This document shows, in pieces, positions 33,469 through 41,849 of a stretch of 64,000 bases of DNA. Location of the stretch: assembly GCA_039985655.1 (NCBI GenBank), contig JBDWSF010000018.1, positions 496,001-560,000 on the forward strand, in the 5' to 3' direction. Under the pieces are notes generated by a model. The model did no database searches. It had not been told where the DNA came from and worked only from the letters and a program-made list of their open reading frames with translations. The DNA is from Postechiella sp039985655. Lineage in GTDB: Bacteria; Bacteroidota; Bacteroidia; Flavobacteriales; Flavobacteriaceae. The position numbers and the translations under genes were made by a program. Within the stretch, counting starts at the first letter, position 1, and every line of letters starts with the position of its first letter.

Positions 33469-34215
33469 TCATTTATTCTTCACATAAATTAACTTAAACC
33501 TACCGTTACTTTGCTGACGTTGTTCCATTTCAAATTGCGGAAGTGATTTAAAAAGCGGTGTTAGTTTTTGAAACCCGAAATTTCTTGAATCGAAATTAGG
33601 TTGCTTTTTAAGAATTAAAGAACCAACATCACCAAGAAATGCCCAACCATCATCATCGGCAGCATCGTCAACAGAATTCTTAAGTAACCGAATTACTTTT
33701 GGCGTTAAATTATATAAATTTTCTTTTTTAGTCTTTTTAGTTTTTTCATCTTTATTATTTTCATCATCATTATCATCAGCATTTCCAAGAATTTCTAAAT
33801 AGATAAACTTATCGCAAGCCACTATAAAAGGGTTAGGCGTCTTCTTTTCCCCCATACCATAAACAACCATAGCTGCTTCACGTAAACGCGTGGCAAGCTT
33901 CGTGAAATCACTATCAGACGACACCAAACAAAAACCATTTACTTTTTCAGAATACAAAATATCCATAGCGTCAATGATCATCGCAGAATCCGTAGCGTTC
34001 TTTCCTGTTGTGTAACCGTATTGTTGTATGGGCGTAATGGCATTTTCTAATAGCACATTTTTCCATTTAGACAAATGTGGTTTAGTCCAATCTCCATAAA
34101 TTCTTTTAATTGTTGGAGTCCCGTATTTTGCTATCTCTTCCATCATTTCTGTAATGTACTTTGATGGAATATTATCGCCGTCAATTAATACGGCTATTTT
34201 GGTGTCTTTTATCAT
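33469..34215 (-). CDS. NYN-domain (LabA/PIN-like) protein with C-terminal OST-HTH-like domain
   Basis: 248 residues. The NYN domain (about 6-150) has the acidic residues of a PIN-type nuclease: LIDGDNIP with Asp12 and Asp14, NATDSAMIIDAMD and CLVSSDSDFTKLATRLRE. A linker of about 25 residues rich in N, D, E and K (DDNDDENNKDEKTKKTKKEN) follows, then a domain that looks like OST-HTH/LOTUS (about 180-240, LTPKVIRLLKNSV ... FGFQKLTPLFKSLPQF), which is known to bind RNA. Bacterial proteins of this layout are presumed to process or bind RNA; the target is unknown. It is a single gene, convergent with the lipoprotein at 32822. Confidence 0.88.
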   Translation of the reverse strand: MIKDTKIAVLIDGDNIPSKYITEMMEEIAKYGTPTIKRIYGDWTKPHLSKWKNVLLENAITPIQQYGYTTGKNATDSAMIIDAMDILYSEKVNGFCLVSSDSDFTKLATRLREAAMVVYGMGEKKTPNPFIVACDKFIYLEILGNADDNDDENNKDEKTKKTKKENLYNLTPKVIRLLKNSVDDAADDDGWAFLGDVGSLILKKQPNFDSRNFGFQKLTPLFKSLPQFEMEQRQQSNGRFKLIYVKNK

Positions 34216-34387
34216 ATTCGTTAAATATACATAAATGCTAATAATAATGAACCTATTTAATTATCTCAAAATAAATCCGTTAACATCATTTAACATTTGT
34301 AAGTAAACTATTCAATGCAATATAATTAACTTTATCCAGACTAATTTTAATAAATTGAATTCCACAAATCATACAATCAAAATCAAT

Positions 34388-36994
34388 ATGAAGACTATCA
34401 AATTAAAGAGGTACACCTCTATTTTTTCTATTTTACTTTTACTTTGTATTATATTACCAAATAGTATTGAAGCGCAAAACAAAAAAAAGAACAAGAAAAA
34501 AAATGCTGTAACGGCTCATATTTCTCCTAAACCCAAAAAAGAAAAAACAATTAAAGACCTTGTAAAATCAAGTAAAAAAATAGAAGGGCTTTTTACCATC
34601 TATCAAGATACTATTACAGGATCTTTACAAATGCTTGTTTCAGAAAAACAATTAAACAAAGATTTTATTCATTTTGGACAAATATCTGATGGCGTAATGG
34701 ATGCTGGAAGACTTATTAGAGGTATGTATGGAAAGTCTCAAATATTCCAGATAAATAAATATTTCAATAAATTAGAATTCATAAAACAAAACACATCTTT
34801 TTATTTTGATCCAGAAAATGCGATATCAAAATCTAAAAATGCCAATATTTCTAACGGAAATATGATTAGTTTAAAAATTGAAGCATACAATAAAAAAGAT
34901 AGTCTATATTTAATAAAAGCTGATGATTTATTTTTAAAGGAAACCTTTGCGCAACTAAAACCATCCAAACGACCAGGATCACTACCGACTTCTTTTAGTT
35001 TAGGTAATTTAGATAAATCTAAAACCAAAATAAAAGCCATTAAAAACTACCCTGAGAACACAGATTTAGAGGTAGAATATGTATACTCCAAGTCTTCTAC
35101 ATCAAACTCTGGATCTAACGCCATTGCTGACGGTAGACATGTTAGTATTAAAACACATCATAGTATAATAGCCATCCCCGAAAACGATTATGAAGTACGA
35201 TATGATGATGCTAGAGTTGGTTATTTCTCAACTCAAATAGATAATAAAACATCTTTAAGTGCTACACCTTATAAAGATTTAATTCACAGATGGCATTTAG
35301 AAAAGAAAGATCCTGATGCTGAAATTTCTGAACCTGTAACCCCAATTACGTGGTGGATGGAAAACACAACACCAAAAGAAATTAGGCCTATTATAAAAAA
35401 AGCTGGAGAAAAATGGAATTTGGCTTTTGAAAAAGCAGGTTTTAAAAACGCTGTTGTAATTAAGCAACAACCTGATGATGCGGAATGGGATGCTGGTGAC
35501 ATACGTTACAACGTTTTACGATGGACATCTTCACCAAAACCGCCATTTGGAGGTTATGGCCCTAGCTTTGTTAACCCAAAAACGGGTCAAATTCTAGGAG
35601 CAGACATTATGTTAGAATACGCTTCTTTCGGTGCTATGTTAAACTACGATGAACTCTTTGAAAAATCCGCGTTAAGCAGTACTTATAATAATATGTTGGA
35701 GCATATACAAAACAATAATCACGGTGCTTATTGCATGGCAGATCAGACAGCCAAATTGAATAGTATGTTTGGACTAATAGCTAACACCGTTTTAGATTCT
35801 AGTCCTTTAGAAAAAAGCAAAATAATAAATGAACGTATACATTACCTCATTCTGCATGAAATGGGACACACTTTAGGTTTAAACCACAATATGAAATCTA
35901 GCCAATTGCATACATTAGAAACCATAAATAATGAAGCAATTACTTCAAAAATTGGACTTATGGGGTCTGTAATGGATTATCCTGCTATTAATTTTAGCCA
36001 TGACAGAGAAAATCAAGGGCAATATTACACGACACAACCAGGCCCATACGATATGTGGGCTATTGAGTTTGGTTATAAAAAGATGTCTAATACAGAAATG
36101 ACCGAATTATTATCTAAATCGACTCAACCTGAATTAATTTTCGGAAACGATGCTGACGATATGCGAGCGCCAGGGAAAGCTATTGATCCGAGAGTCAATA
36201 TTTACGATTTAACCAACGACGCTATTCAGTATTCAATAGACAGAATTAAGTTAACAAATACCATTACCAATGAATTACTAACGAAATATAAAAATAAAGA
36301 AACGGGAAATTCGTATCAAAAATTAAGAAATTCATACAATATACTTACTGGTCAACATTCTGCAGCTGCAAATACAATTTCTAGATATATTGGAGGCGTT
36401 TATGTAGATCGATCTACTGTTGGGCAAGATGGTGCTACACAACCATATACTCCCGTAAGCCTTATTGACCAAAAGAAAGCTTTAACAGCGTTAAAAACGT
36501 ATATATTTGCTCCTAACGCCTTTAATGCGCCAAAAGAACTATACAATTATTTAGCACCGCAACGAAGAGGCTTTAATTTACGCGCTAATGAAGATCCGAA
36601 AATCCATTCTCGAATCTTAGGTATTCAGAAAAACATATTAAGTCACCTTCTACATCCAAATACACTGCAACGTATTACAGATTCTGAATTATATGGCAAT
36701 GCTTATAAATTGTCTGCTTTTATGTCCGATTTAAATGCTGCCATATTTAAAGCTGACATTTATGGTAATATAAATTCATTCCGACAAAACCTTCAATTAG
36801 AATATACCAATACACTCATTGATATGCTTACAGGAAAACAAAGTAGCAGATTTACGAATAATGCTAAATCTATGGCTTTGTATAATTTAAAAAGTATTAA
36901 AACAATGGCAAACACCACAGGGAATATATCTTCTAAAGCACACAAGCAACACTTAAGAACTTTAATTGATAACGCATTAAAGGAAGTGAAATAA
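34388..36994 (+). CDS. Exported zinc-dependent metalloprotease, DUF5117/DUF5118 type
   Basis: I use the ATG at 34388, which opens a signal peptide (MKTIKLKRYTSIFSILLLLC ... SIEAQ); the ATG at 34355 would add 11 polar residues. The product has 868 residues. A lysine-rich segment follows the signal, then the DUF5118 and DUF5117 regions (about 50-330, DAGRLIRGMYGKSQIF, GRHVSIKTHHSIIAIPE), and the peptidase core with the full zinc motif HEMGHTLGLNH (about residue 490), matching HExxHxxGxxH, plus a Met-turn-like GSVMDYP. The tail (DUF4953-like) is helical. It should act in the periplasm or outside the cell on peptides. A terminator follows about 30 bases after the stop. Confidence 0.9.
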   Translation: MKTIKLKRYTSIFSILLLLCIILPNSIEAQNKKKNKKKNAVTAHISPKPKKEKTIKDLVKSSKKIEGLFTIYQDTITGSLQMLVSEKQLNKDFIHFGQISDGVMDAGRLIRGMYGKSQIFQINKYFNKLEFIKQNTSFYFDPENAISKSKNANISNGNMISLKIEAYNKKDSLYLIKADDLFLKETFAQLKPSKRPGSLPTSFSLGNLDKSKTKIKAIKNYPENTDLEVEYVYSKSSTSNSGSNAIADGRHVSIKTHHSIIAIPENDYEVRYDDARVGYFSTQIDNKTSLSATPYKDLIHRWHLEKKDPDAEISEPVTPITWWMENTTPKEIRPIIKKAGEKWNLAFEKAGFKNAVVIKQQPDDAEWDAGDIRYNVLRWTSSPKPPFGGYGPSFVNPKTGQILGADIMLEYASFGAMLNYDELFEKSALSSTYNNMLEHIQNNNHGAYCMADQTAKLNSMFGLIANTVLDSSPLEKSKIINERIHYLILHEMGHTLGLNHNMKSSQLHTLETINNEAITSKIGLMGSVMDYPAINFSHDRENQGQYYTTQPGPYDMWAIEFGYKKMSNTEMTELLSKSTQPELIFGNDADDMRAPGKAIDPRVNIYDLTNDAIQYSIDRIKLTNTITNELLTKYKNKETGNSYQKLRNSYNILTGQHSAAANTISRYIGGVYVDRSTVGQDGATQPYTPVSLIDQKKALTALKTYIFAPNAFNAPKELYNYLAPQRRGFNLRANEDPKIHSRILGIQKNILSHLLHPNTLQRITDSELYGNAYKLSAFMSDLNAAIFKADIYGNINSFRQNLQLEYTNTLIDMLTGKQSSRFTNNAKSMALYNLKSIKTMANTTGNISSKAHKQHLRTLIDNALKEVK

Positions 36995-37020
36995 ATAACA
37001 TAAAATACAAGATGTAAACT

Positions 37021-37057
37021 AAAAAAGCTACTTCATTAAACTGAGGTAGCTTTTATA
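37021..37057. terminator. Terminator between metalloprotease and acyltransferase genes
   Basis: The stem AAAAGCTAC / GTAGCTTTT, with TCA/TGA extending it across a short loop, is followed by TTTTATATTTTT on the plus strand and preceded by an A-run. It can act for both convergent genes. Confidence 0.8.
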
Positions 37058-37173
37058 TTTTTAAGGAATAAATGTTTCTTTTTAGGAACAAATAATTGTT
37101 TACTTTATGTTTCATTCATTTCTACTTATATAATAGCAAATTGTATGCCAAATATTTTATACCCATTCTAGGT

Positions 37174-37722
37174 TCATGACAATTTTGAAACCTTTCCTTC
37201 AACACCTTCATAAAACTGACTCATAAATTTAAAATCGGCATCCACATCGTCTGTTGTAAAAAAAGGTTCTGATATTTTATTTTGTTTATTCTTAAAGTCG
37301 AATGTAAACATGATAATTGGCACTTGCGCTTCTTTAGCTATGTAATAAAACCCCGTACGCCATTGGATTACTTTTTTTCGTGTGCCTTCTGGAGCTAATC
37401 CTATTCTGTATTCATCTTTTCCAGCAAACATGCTTGCCACTTCTTTTACCATACCCGATTTATTGTAGCGATCTAGTGGGGAACCTCCCAATGCTCTAAA
37501 AAACCAACCAATAGGAAATACAAACAGTTCTTTTTTACCAAGAAAATGGGTCTTTACTTTTAAAACAGACCGAAGTAATATAGCCATATAAAAATCGTGC
37601 CAGCTCGTGTGAGGTGCTACTATTAAAACGGCTTTCTTATAAGTGTCTTTGGATACATTTGTGTTACCAACAACCTTCCATCCTAAAATCTTAAAATAGA
37701 TAAATTGAGATAACCATTGCAT
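37174..37722 (-). CDS. PlsC-type 1-acyl-glycerol-3-phosphate acyltransferase family protein
   Basis: 182 residues, shorter than typical PlsC enzymes of about 240. The acyltransferase motif H-x4-D is in APHTSWHDFYMA (His38, Asp43), followed by GKKELFVFPIGWFFRALGG and the EGTR motif in LAPEGTRKKVIQWRTGFYYIA. It lacks a clear N-terminal membrane helix beyond residues 1-16. The family moves an acyl chain onto a lipid precursor or similar acceptor. It is the last gene of an operon with a Kdo oxidase, 1 base behind kdnB, so the acceptor may be in the lipopolysaccharide pathway; that is inference. Confidence 0.85.
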   Translation of the reverse strand: MQWLSQFIYFKILGWKVVGNTNVSKDTYKKAVLIVAPHTSWHDFYMAILLRSVLKVKTHFLGKKELFVFPIGWFFRALGGSPLDRYNKSGMVKEVASMFAGKDEYRIGLAPEGTRKKVIQWRTGFYYIAKEAQVPIIMFTFDFKNKQNKISEPFFTTDDVDADFKFMSQFYEGVEGKVSKLS

Positions 37723-37723
37723 G

Positions 37724-38806
37724 TTAAATTTTTTGGTAAAGCACTTTTAGCTTTTCCGAAGTTATAACTTTTTTCCAACTTTTACCCAAAGCATTTTCCC
37801 AAAGTGGTTCTAAACTTAAAGCAACATTAATCATAATATCAAATTCTTTATCACTTAAATTTGCACAAACACCTTGTGGTAACTTAATATTATGCTTCGC
37901 TTTCATGTCTTTAAAAAGCGCAACACCTTCTGGATAATAGTCTTCTAAGTGATCGAAGACTAAACAATTTCCAATACCATGTTTAATCCCTAAATGGTAA
38001 GACAATCCGTAACTTAATGCGTGTGCTACACCAACTTGAGAATAAGCGATACTCATGCCACCATGCCAACTCGCCATCATCAATTTATCTTGAGATTCTT
38101 CTGCTGACAAATGGTCTCCTAAAAAAATATCTTTACATAAATCGAAAGCTTTTTCTCCGTAAGTTTTACTAAATTCATTTAAAAACGTACCATTTAACGA
38201 CTCTACGCAATGAATATAGCAATCCATTCCTGTATAAAACCACTGATCTTTTTCAACATCTTTAGTTAATTCTGGATCTAATATAACTTGATCAAACGGT
38301 GTGTAATCGCTATTAATACCTAATTTAAGATCGGGGCCAGTTAATATAGCTGTTCTTGAAACTTCTGCCCCAGTTCCAGATATGGTTGGAATACCCACAT
38401 GATAAATAGCCGGATTTTTAACCAAATCCCAGCCTTGGTAATCTTTAGATGCACCTTCGTTTGAAAGCATTATAGAAACAGCCTTAGCCAAATCTAAAAT
38501 AGAACCGCCTCCAATTCCTATAATTCCAGATGGGCGTTCTTTACTCGTTAGTATGATCTCCTCAACTAAGTCGTCTACTTGTATTGTTTTAGGTTCTTCT
38601 GCTGTAGAAATATAAAGAATCTTATCATCATAAGACAACGAAATTCTTGATGTTAACCAAGCATTGTTCTTAAACACATCGTCTATTAAAAATATAAACG
38701 GTGCTTTAGTATTTAAGCGATTTGGGGAAATTATTTCACTTAACTGATTGAAACTACCTCTACCAAAAATCACTCTTGGTACCATTGGAAAGTTTTTATA
38801 GCTCAT
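37724..38806 (-). CDS. kdnB: Iron-containing alcohol dehydrogenase family, 3-deoxy-manno-octulosonate 8-oxidase (KdnB-like)
   Basis: 360 residues with the Fe-ADH layout: IGIGGGSILDLAKAVS binds the nucleotide near residues 95-111, PTISGTGAEVSRTA follows, and metal ligands sit in the second half (CYIHCVESLNGTF, VGVAHALSYGLSYHLGIKHG, with HALS and KHGIGN). KdnB of Shewanella oxidises C8 of Kdo; KdnA then transaminates it to 8-amino-Kdo, which blunts cationic antimicrobial peptides. The start MSYKNFPMVPRVIFGRGSFN agrees with the KdnB proteins I know from Bacteroidota. It is in one operon with kdsB. No KdnA-type aminotransferase is adjacent, so the C8 amino step must be encoded elsewhere or be different. 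Confidence 0.82.
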   Translation of the reverse strand: MSYKNFPMVPRVIFGRGSFNQLSEIISPNRLNTKAPFIFLIDDVFKNNAWLTSRISLSYDDKILYISTAEEPKTIQVDDLVEEIILTSKERPSGIIGIGGGSILDLAKAVSIMLSNEGASKDYQGWDLVKNPAIYHVGIPTISGTGAEVSRTAILTGPDLKLGINSDYTPFDQVILDPELTKDVEKDQWFYTGMDCYIHCVESLNGTFLNEFSKTYGEKAFDLCKDIFLGDHLSAEESQDKLMMASWHGGMSIAYSQVGVAHALSYGLSYHLGIKHGIGNCLVFDHLEDYYPEGVALFKDMKAKHNIKLPQGVCANLSDKEFDIMINVALSLEPLWENALGKSWKKVITSEKLKVLYQKI

Positions 38807-38853
38807 TTATTTTGTTTTCTTTTTCAAAAGGTAAAAATACCATTATTTTAATT

Positions 38854-39471
38854 TTACTCGTTTAAAAATTCCTGAAATTTATCAGAAAATATACCTACAT
38901 GATAACCGTCTACTAATGCATGATTAACATCAATTGACACATTCATCATTAATTTTTCGCCCACATGAGTCATTTTACTAAAGCCTATTTTGGGCACAGA
39001 TTCTTTTATTCCAGACACAGGTTCTTTATGTCCAACAAAGTTTAACCAAGGCATTGCAGAGCAATGTATGCAATCTAAACTATTTGTTGGTGGATATAAA
39101 TCTCCAGTCTTCTCTATTCGCTCTTTTTCTAATTGAATATTGTTTTTAAAAATATTCAAATCGGTATCAAATTTAATAAACGAAAATCCAAAGGTGTTGT
39201 CTGACCTCATAATTGTTGCCGAGGCATGAATCATGTTATATTCAACCACTTGGTCATCTACAATTCTCAATTTAAAATTTTCAACCTCATTAATCGCTCG
39301 CATACAATCGTGTAAATATCTAGAAAAAAAACTAACGTTTTCAACCTTAGATATCTTATATGCATTCGTGACATCAAACGGAATAACAACTCCAAAATAA
39401 GGATCTGCCAAAGCACTAAAATGCTTATAATGCTGTTGCCTATTCCATGTATTAATATCTAAAATCTTCAA
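38854..39471 (-). CDS. Chloramphenicol-acetyltransferase-like O-acyltransferase
   Basis: 205 residues, the size of CatA-type trimeric acetyltransferases. The catalytic motif H-x3-DG is present near the C-terminus as NHALVDGYHVG. Other family features are WNRQQHYKHFSALADPYFG at the N-terminus and SAMPWLNFVGH. Family members transfer acetyl from acetyl-CoA to a hydroxyl. Because it lies 1 base behind a HAD phosphatase and ahead of kdnB in an operon for outer-membrane sugar synthesis, the acceptor is more likely a sugar than chloramphenicol; this is inference from context and should not be read as a resistance gene. Confidence 0.8.
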   Translation of the reverse strand: MKILDINTWNRQQHYKHFSALADPYFGVVIPFDVTNAYKISKVENVSFFSRYLHDCMRAINEVENFKLRIVDDQVVEYNMIHASATIMRSDNTFGFSFIKFDTDLNIFKNNIQLEKERIEKTGDLYPPTNSLDCIHCSAMPWLNFVGHKEPVSGIKESVPKIGFSKMTHVGEKLMMNVSIDVNHALVDGYHVGIFSDKFQEFLNE

Positions 39472-39472
39472 A

Positions 39473-40177
39473 CTATTTTATTAATTTTAATAAATCGATT
39501 ACACGTGATAGTGTTTTATACGATTTTCCATTCGTTTCTTTTTCTGTAACCTCTTCGTGTGCCCAAGTCGTATGAAATGGTACATGTATAGCATGAGCGC
39601 CAATATTTATCAAAGGCAACACATCTGATTTTAACGAATTACCAATCATTAAAAATTCAGACGGTTTAATATCTAAATGGTTTAATAAATTAGAATAATT
39701 GGCTTCTTTTTTATCACTTAATACTTCTATGTGATGAAAATACTTCGTTAACCCCGATTTTTCTAATTTTCGTTCTTGATCTAATAAATCGCCTTTAGTT
39801 GCTAAAATTAAACGATGTGTTTTAGACACTTCTTTTAAAACATCTTCTACCCCATCAAGCAATTCTACCGATTTATTAGTCATTGTTTTACCAATGTTTA
39901 AAATCGCTTCAATCGTTTTATTTGAAACATTATAATTTGATAAATCTAAAGCACTTTCAATCATAGATAAAATAAAAGCTTTTACACCATAGCCATACAA
40001 ATCAAGATTTTGCATTTCCATCTTAAATAATTCTTGATCTATTTTATTGGGTGTTTCATACTCAGATAATAATCTAGCAAATTCTTGCTCGGCTTCACGA
40101 AAATAAGTTTCGTTTACCCATAGCGTATCATCGGCATCAAAACCTATTACTTTTATGTTTTTATAATCTATACTCAC
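39473..40177 (-). CDS. HAD family hydrolase
   Basis: 234 residues. Motif I is DADDT in VIGFDADDTLWV, with the nucleophile Asp14 and acid-base Asp16 by position. Motif II/III lies around LILATKGD and KSGLTKYF, and motif IV is MIGNSLKSDVLP. A helical cap is inserted after motif I (about 25-105). HAD proteins of this group remove phosphate from small substrates. The Kdo pathway requires a phosphatase for Kdo-8-phosphate, but the typical KdsC is a shorter, tetrameric capless HAD, and this one has a cap, so I do not name it kdsC. It overlaps nothing; it is 77 bases behind kdsB. Confidence 0.85.
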   Translation of the reverse strand: MSIDYKNIKVIGFDADDTLWVNETYFREAEQEFARLLSEYETPNKIDQELFKMEMQNLDLYGYGVKAFILSMIESALDLSNYNVSNKTIEAILNIGKTMTNKSVELLDGVEDVLKEVSKTHRLILATKGDLLDQERKLEKSGLTKYFHHIEVLSDKKEANYSNLLNHLDIKPSEFLMIGNSLKSDVLPLINIGAHAIHVPFHTTWAHEEVTEKETNGKSYKTLSRVIDLLKLIK

Positions 40178-40210
40178 TCTATATTTTATACTTTATATTT
40201 TTATTAAAAA

Positions 40211-40233
40211 CTTTGACTGCGCTCAGTTTGACA
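40211..40233. repeat. Short dispersed-repeat fragment between kdsB and the HAD gene
   Basis: CTTTGACTGCGCTCAGTTTG and the following ACA resemble the 'CTTCGACTGCGCTCAGT' motif of the REP-type elements that are scattered in Flavobacteriaceae. It breaks an otherwise tightly packed operon (40178-40254). Confidence 0.4.
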
Positions 40234-40254
40234 AACGACAACTTAATTAAGCCA

Positions 40255-40983
40255 TTACTTCCAAATTTTCTTAGCACGTTCTAAATCTTCAGGCGTATCT
40301 ATTTCCACACCTTCAATATTTGTTTCTACCATTTTTATACGTTTCCCATATTCTAAATAACGAATGCATTCAATTTTTTCAGAAGCTTCTAATGGCAACA
40401 TTGGTAATTTATAAAAATCAAGTATCGCTTCTTTTCTAAAGGCATAAACACCTTTATGTTTAAAATATTTTACACCTGCATTTTTCTCTCTGGGATAAGG
40501 GATTGGACTTCGTGAAAAATAAAGTGCAAAATTGGTTTGATCGACAATAACTTTAACGGTATTGGGGTTGTTAATTTCGTCTTCATTTGTAATATGAACC
40601 ATTAGCGACGCTAAATCGACTACCTTTTCTTTATCAGCTTTAAAAACGTCTATAAGTTTAGCTAACGATTCTTTATCTGTAAAGGGCTCATCGCCTTGAA
40701 CATTAATAACAATATCTATATCTAGATGTTCTACGGCTTCTGCTATTCTATCGCTTCCACATTCGTGTTCTTTAAGACTCATAATGGCTTTTCCTCCGTT
40801 ATTTACAATCTCATTATAAATAACAGCGCTATCTGTCACCACAAATACATCATCAAATAAATTGGTAGCAACTGTAGCCTCGTACGTTCTACGAATTACA
40901 GTTTTACCACCAAGGTCTTGCATTAATTTACCAGGAAAACGAGAGGCTGCATATCGCGCTGGAATCATTGAAATTATTTTCAT
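40255..40983 (-). CDS. kdsB: 3-deoxy-manno-octulosonate cytidylyltransferase (CMP-Kdo synthetase)
   Basis: 242 residues, normal for KdsB. It activates Kdo (or 8-amino-Kdo) with CTP to CMP-Kdo for lipid A core assembly, in the cytoplasm. The N-terminal signature is IPARYAASRFPGKLMQDLGG (residues 6-25), with the RFPGK of the nucleotide site; DIVINVQGDEPF is the metal-binding region; ARSPIPYPRE-like SRSPIPYPREK and KHKGVYAFRKEAIL complete the set. First gene of the minus-strand operon with HAD, CAT-like, kdnB and PlsC-like genes. A TATTTTTG box (reverse complement of 41009-41016), fitting TAnnTTTG, lies 26 bases in front of the ATG. Confidence 0.95.
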   Translation of the reverse strand: MKIISMIPARYAASRFPGKLMQDLGGKTVIRRTYEATVATNLFDDVFVVTDSAVIYNEIVNNGGKAIMSLKEHECGSDRIAEAVEHLDIDIVINVQGDEPFTDKESLAKLIDVFKADKEKVVDLASLMVHITNEDEINNPNTVKVIVDQTNFALYFSRSPIPYPREKNAGVKYFKHKGVYAFRKEAILDFYKLPMLPLEASEKIECIRYLEYGKRIKMVETNIEGVEIDTPEDLERAKKIWK

Positions 40984-41035
40984 GCTTTAATATAAGTCAA
41001 TTCGACTTCAAAAATATAATAATTTATTATAGGTT

Positions 41036-41602
41036 TTATCTTTTACTGCGTTTAAACTTTTTAAACACTTTAAATATAATGAATAGAATGAGAACAACTA
41101 AAATAATGGATAACATTGGAAAAAATATAGAAACTAAAGACATGGTAACAGCTGTACCTGTTTCGATGGTTGACACAATCGGATTGGCTAAACCTCCTGT
41201 TGATGCTGTTGATGCTAAACGTGTCGCACCCGACGATCCCGAAATAGCACTTGCTGTGCCTCCACCAGCAATTATGGCTAATGCCCATGTTATTACTGGA
41301 CTTAAATCGACCACCGTAGACAGCATAACTACTGTGCCTGCAAAAGCGGCTAAAGGCACCGAAATACTATCTAATAAATTATCTACGTATGGAATATAAT
41401 ATGCAAAGATTTCGACCAATGTTGCAACTCCTAAGGTTATTAAAGCGGTTAAACCTCCAATCCATTGCCAAGATTCGTTTAACTCCCAAACATTAAAGTA
41501 TGATGCTAAACTTAATGCAAACAACGGTAAAAAGACTCTAAATCCTACCGATGCCGCTAAACCAACACCAAGACAAATACTTATAATAGTTTCTATTGCC
41601 AT
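41036..41602 (-). CDS. DUF4126 family membrane protein
   Basis: 188 residues with about five hydrophobic segments: IISICLGVGLAASVGFRVFL at the start, then WQWIGGLTALITLGVATLVE, LAAFAGTVVMLSTV, ITWALAIIAGGGTASAISG and, near the C-terminus, MLSIILVVLILFIIFKVF. The FRVFLPLFALSLA stretch is what I recognise as DUF4126. The tail is basic (KVFKKFKRSKR). Function is unknown; inner-membrane location is clear. It precedes kdsB by 52 bases on the same strand and may be the first gene of that transcript, or the promoter box at 41009-41016 may separate them. Confidence 0.85.
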   Translation of the reverse strand: MAIETIISICLGVGLAASVGFRVFLPLFALSLASYFNVWELNESWQWIGGLTALITLGVATLVEIFAYYIPYVDNLLDSISVPLAAFAGTVVMLSTVVDLSPVITWALAIIAGGGTASAISGSSGATRLASTASTGGLANPIVSTIETGTAVTMSLVSIFFPMLSIILVVLILFIIFKVFKKFKRSKR

Positions 41603-41849
41603 ATTTCTCCCCTAAGAGGACTTTTGTTTATAGTTAGTAATTATCCAAATTTACATAATTTTTAAAGTTTCTTTCAGATGATAAAACATTTAAAGTGATA
41701 TAACAAATCATCATATCCATTTTCAATACAATAAACCCATTTTATAATGAAAGTAATAAGTCTCTAAACAAACCTAAATTGACTACCAACCGCAACTGAA
41801 TACTCCGACTGCAAATGAGACTGAGACTGAATACTGCGACTAACTTACA
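41603..41849. other. Intergenic stretch with short direct repeats
   Basis: No gene is seen. Near 41792-41842 the phrase ACTGAATACTCCGACT recurs in nearly the same form as ACTGAATACTGCGACT, giving a small imperfect direct repeat. Nothing else is supported. Confidence 0.35.

Noticed and set aside
40968..41399. Plus-strand frame of 143 residues
   Set aside because: It is opposite the DUF4126 gene and part of kdsB's start region; its Val/Ala-rich text mirrors the membrane protein.
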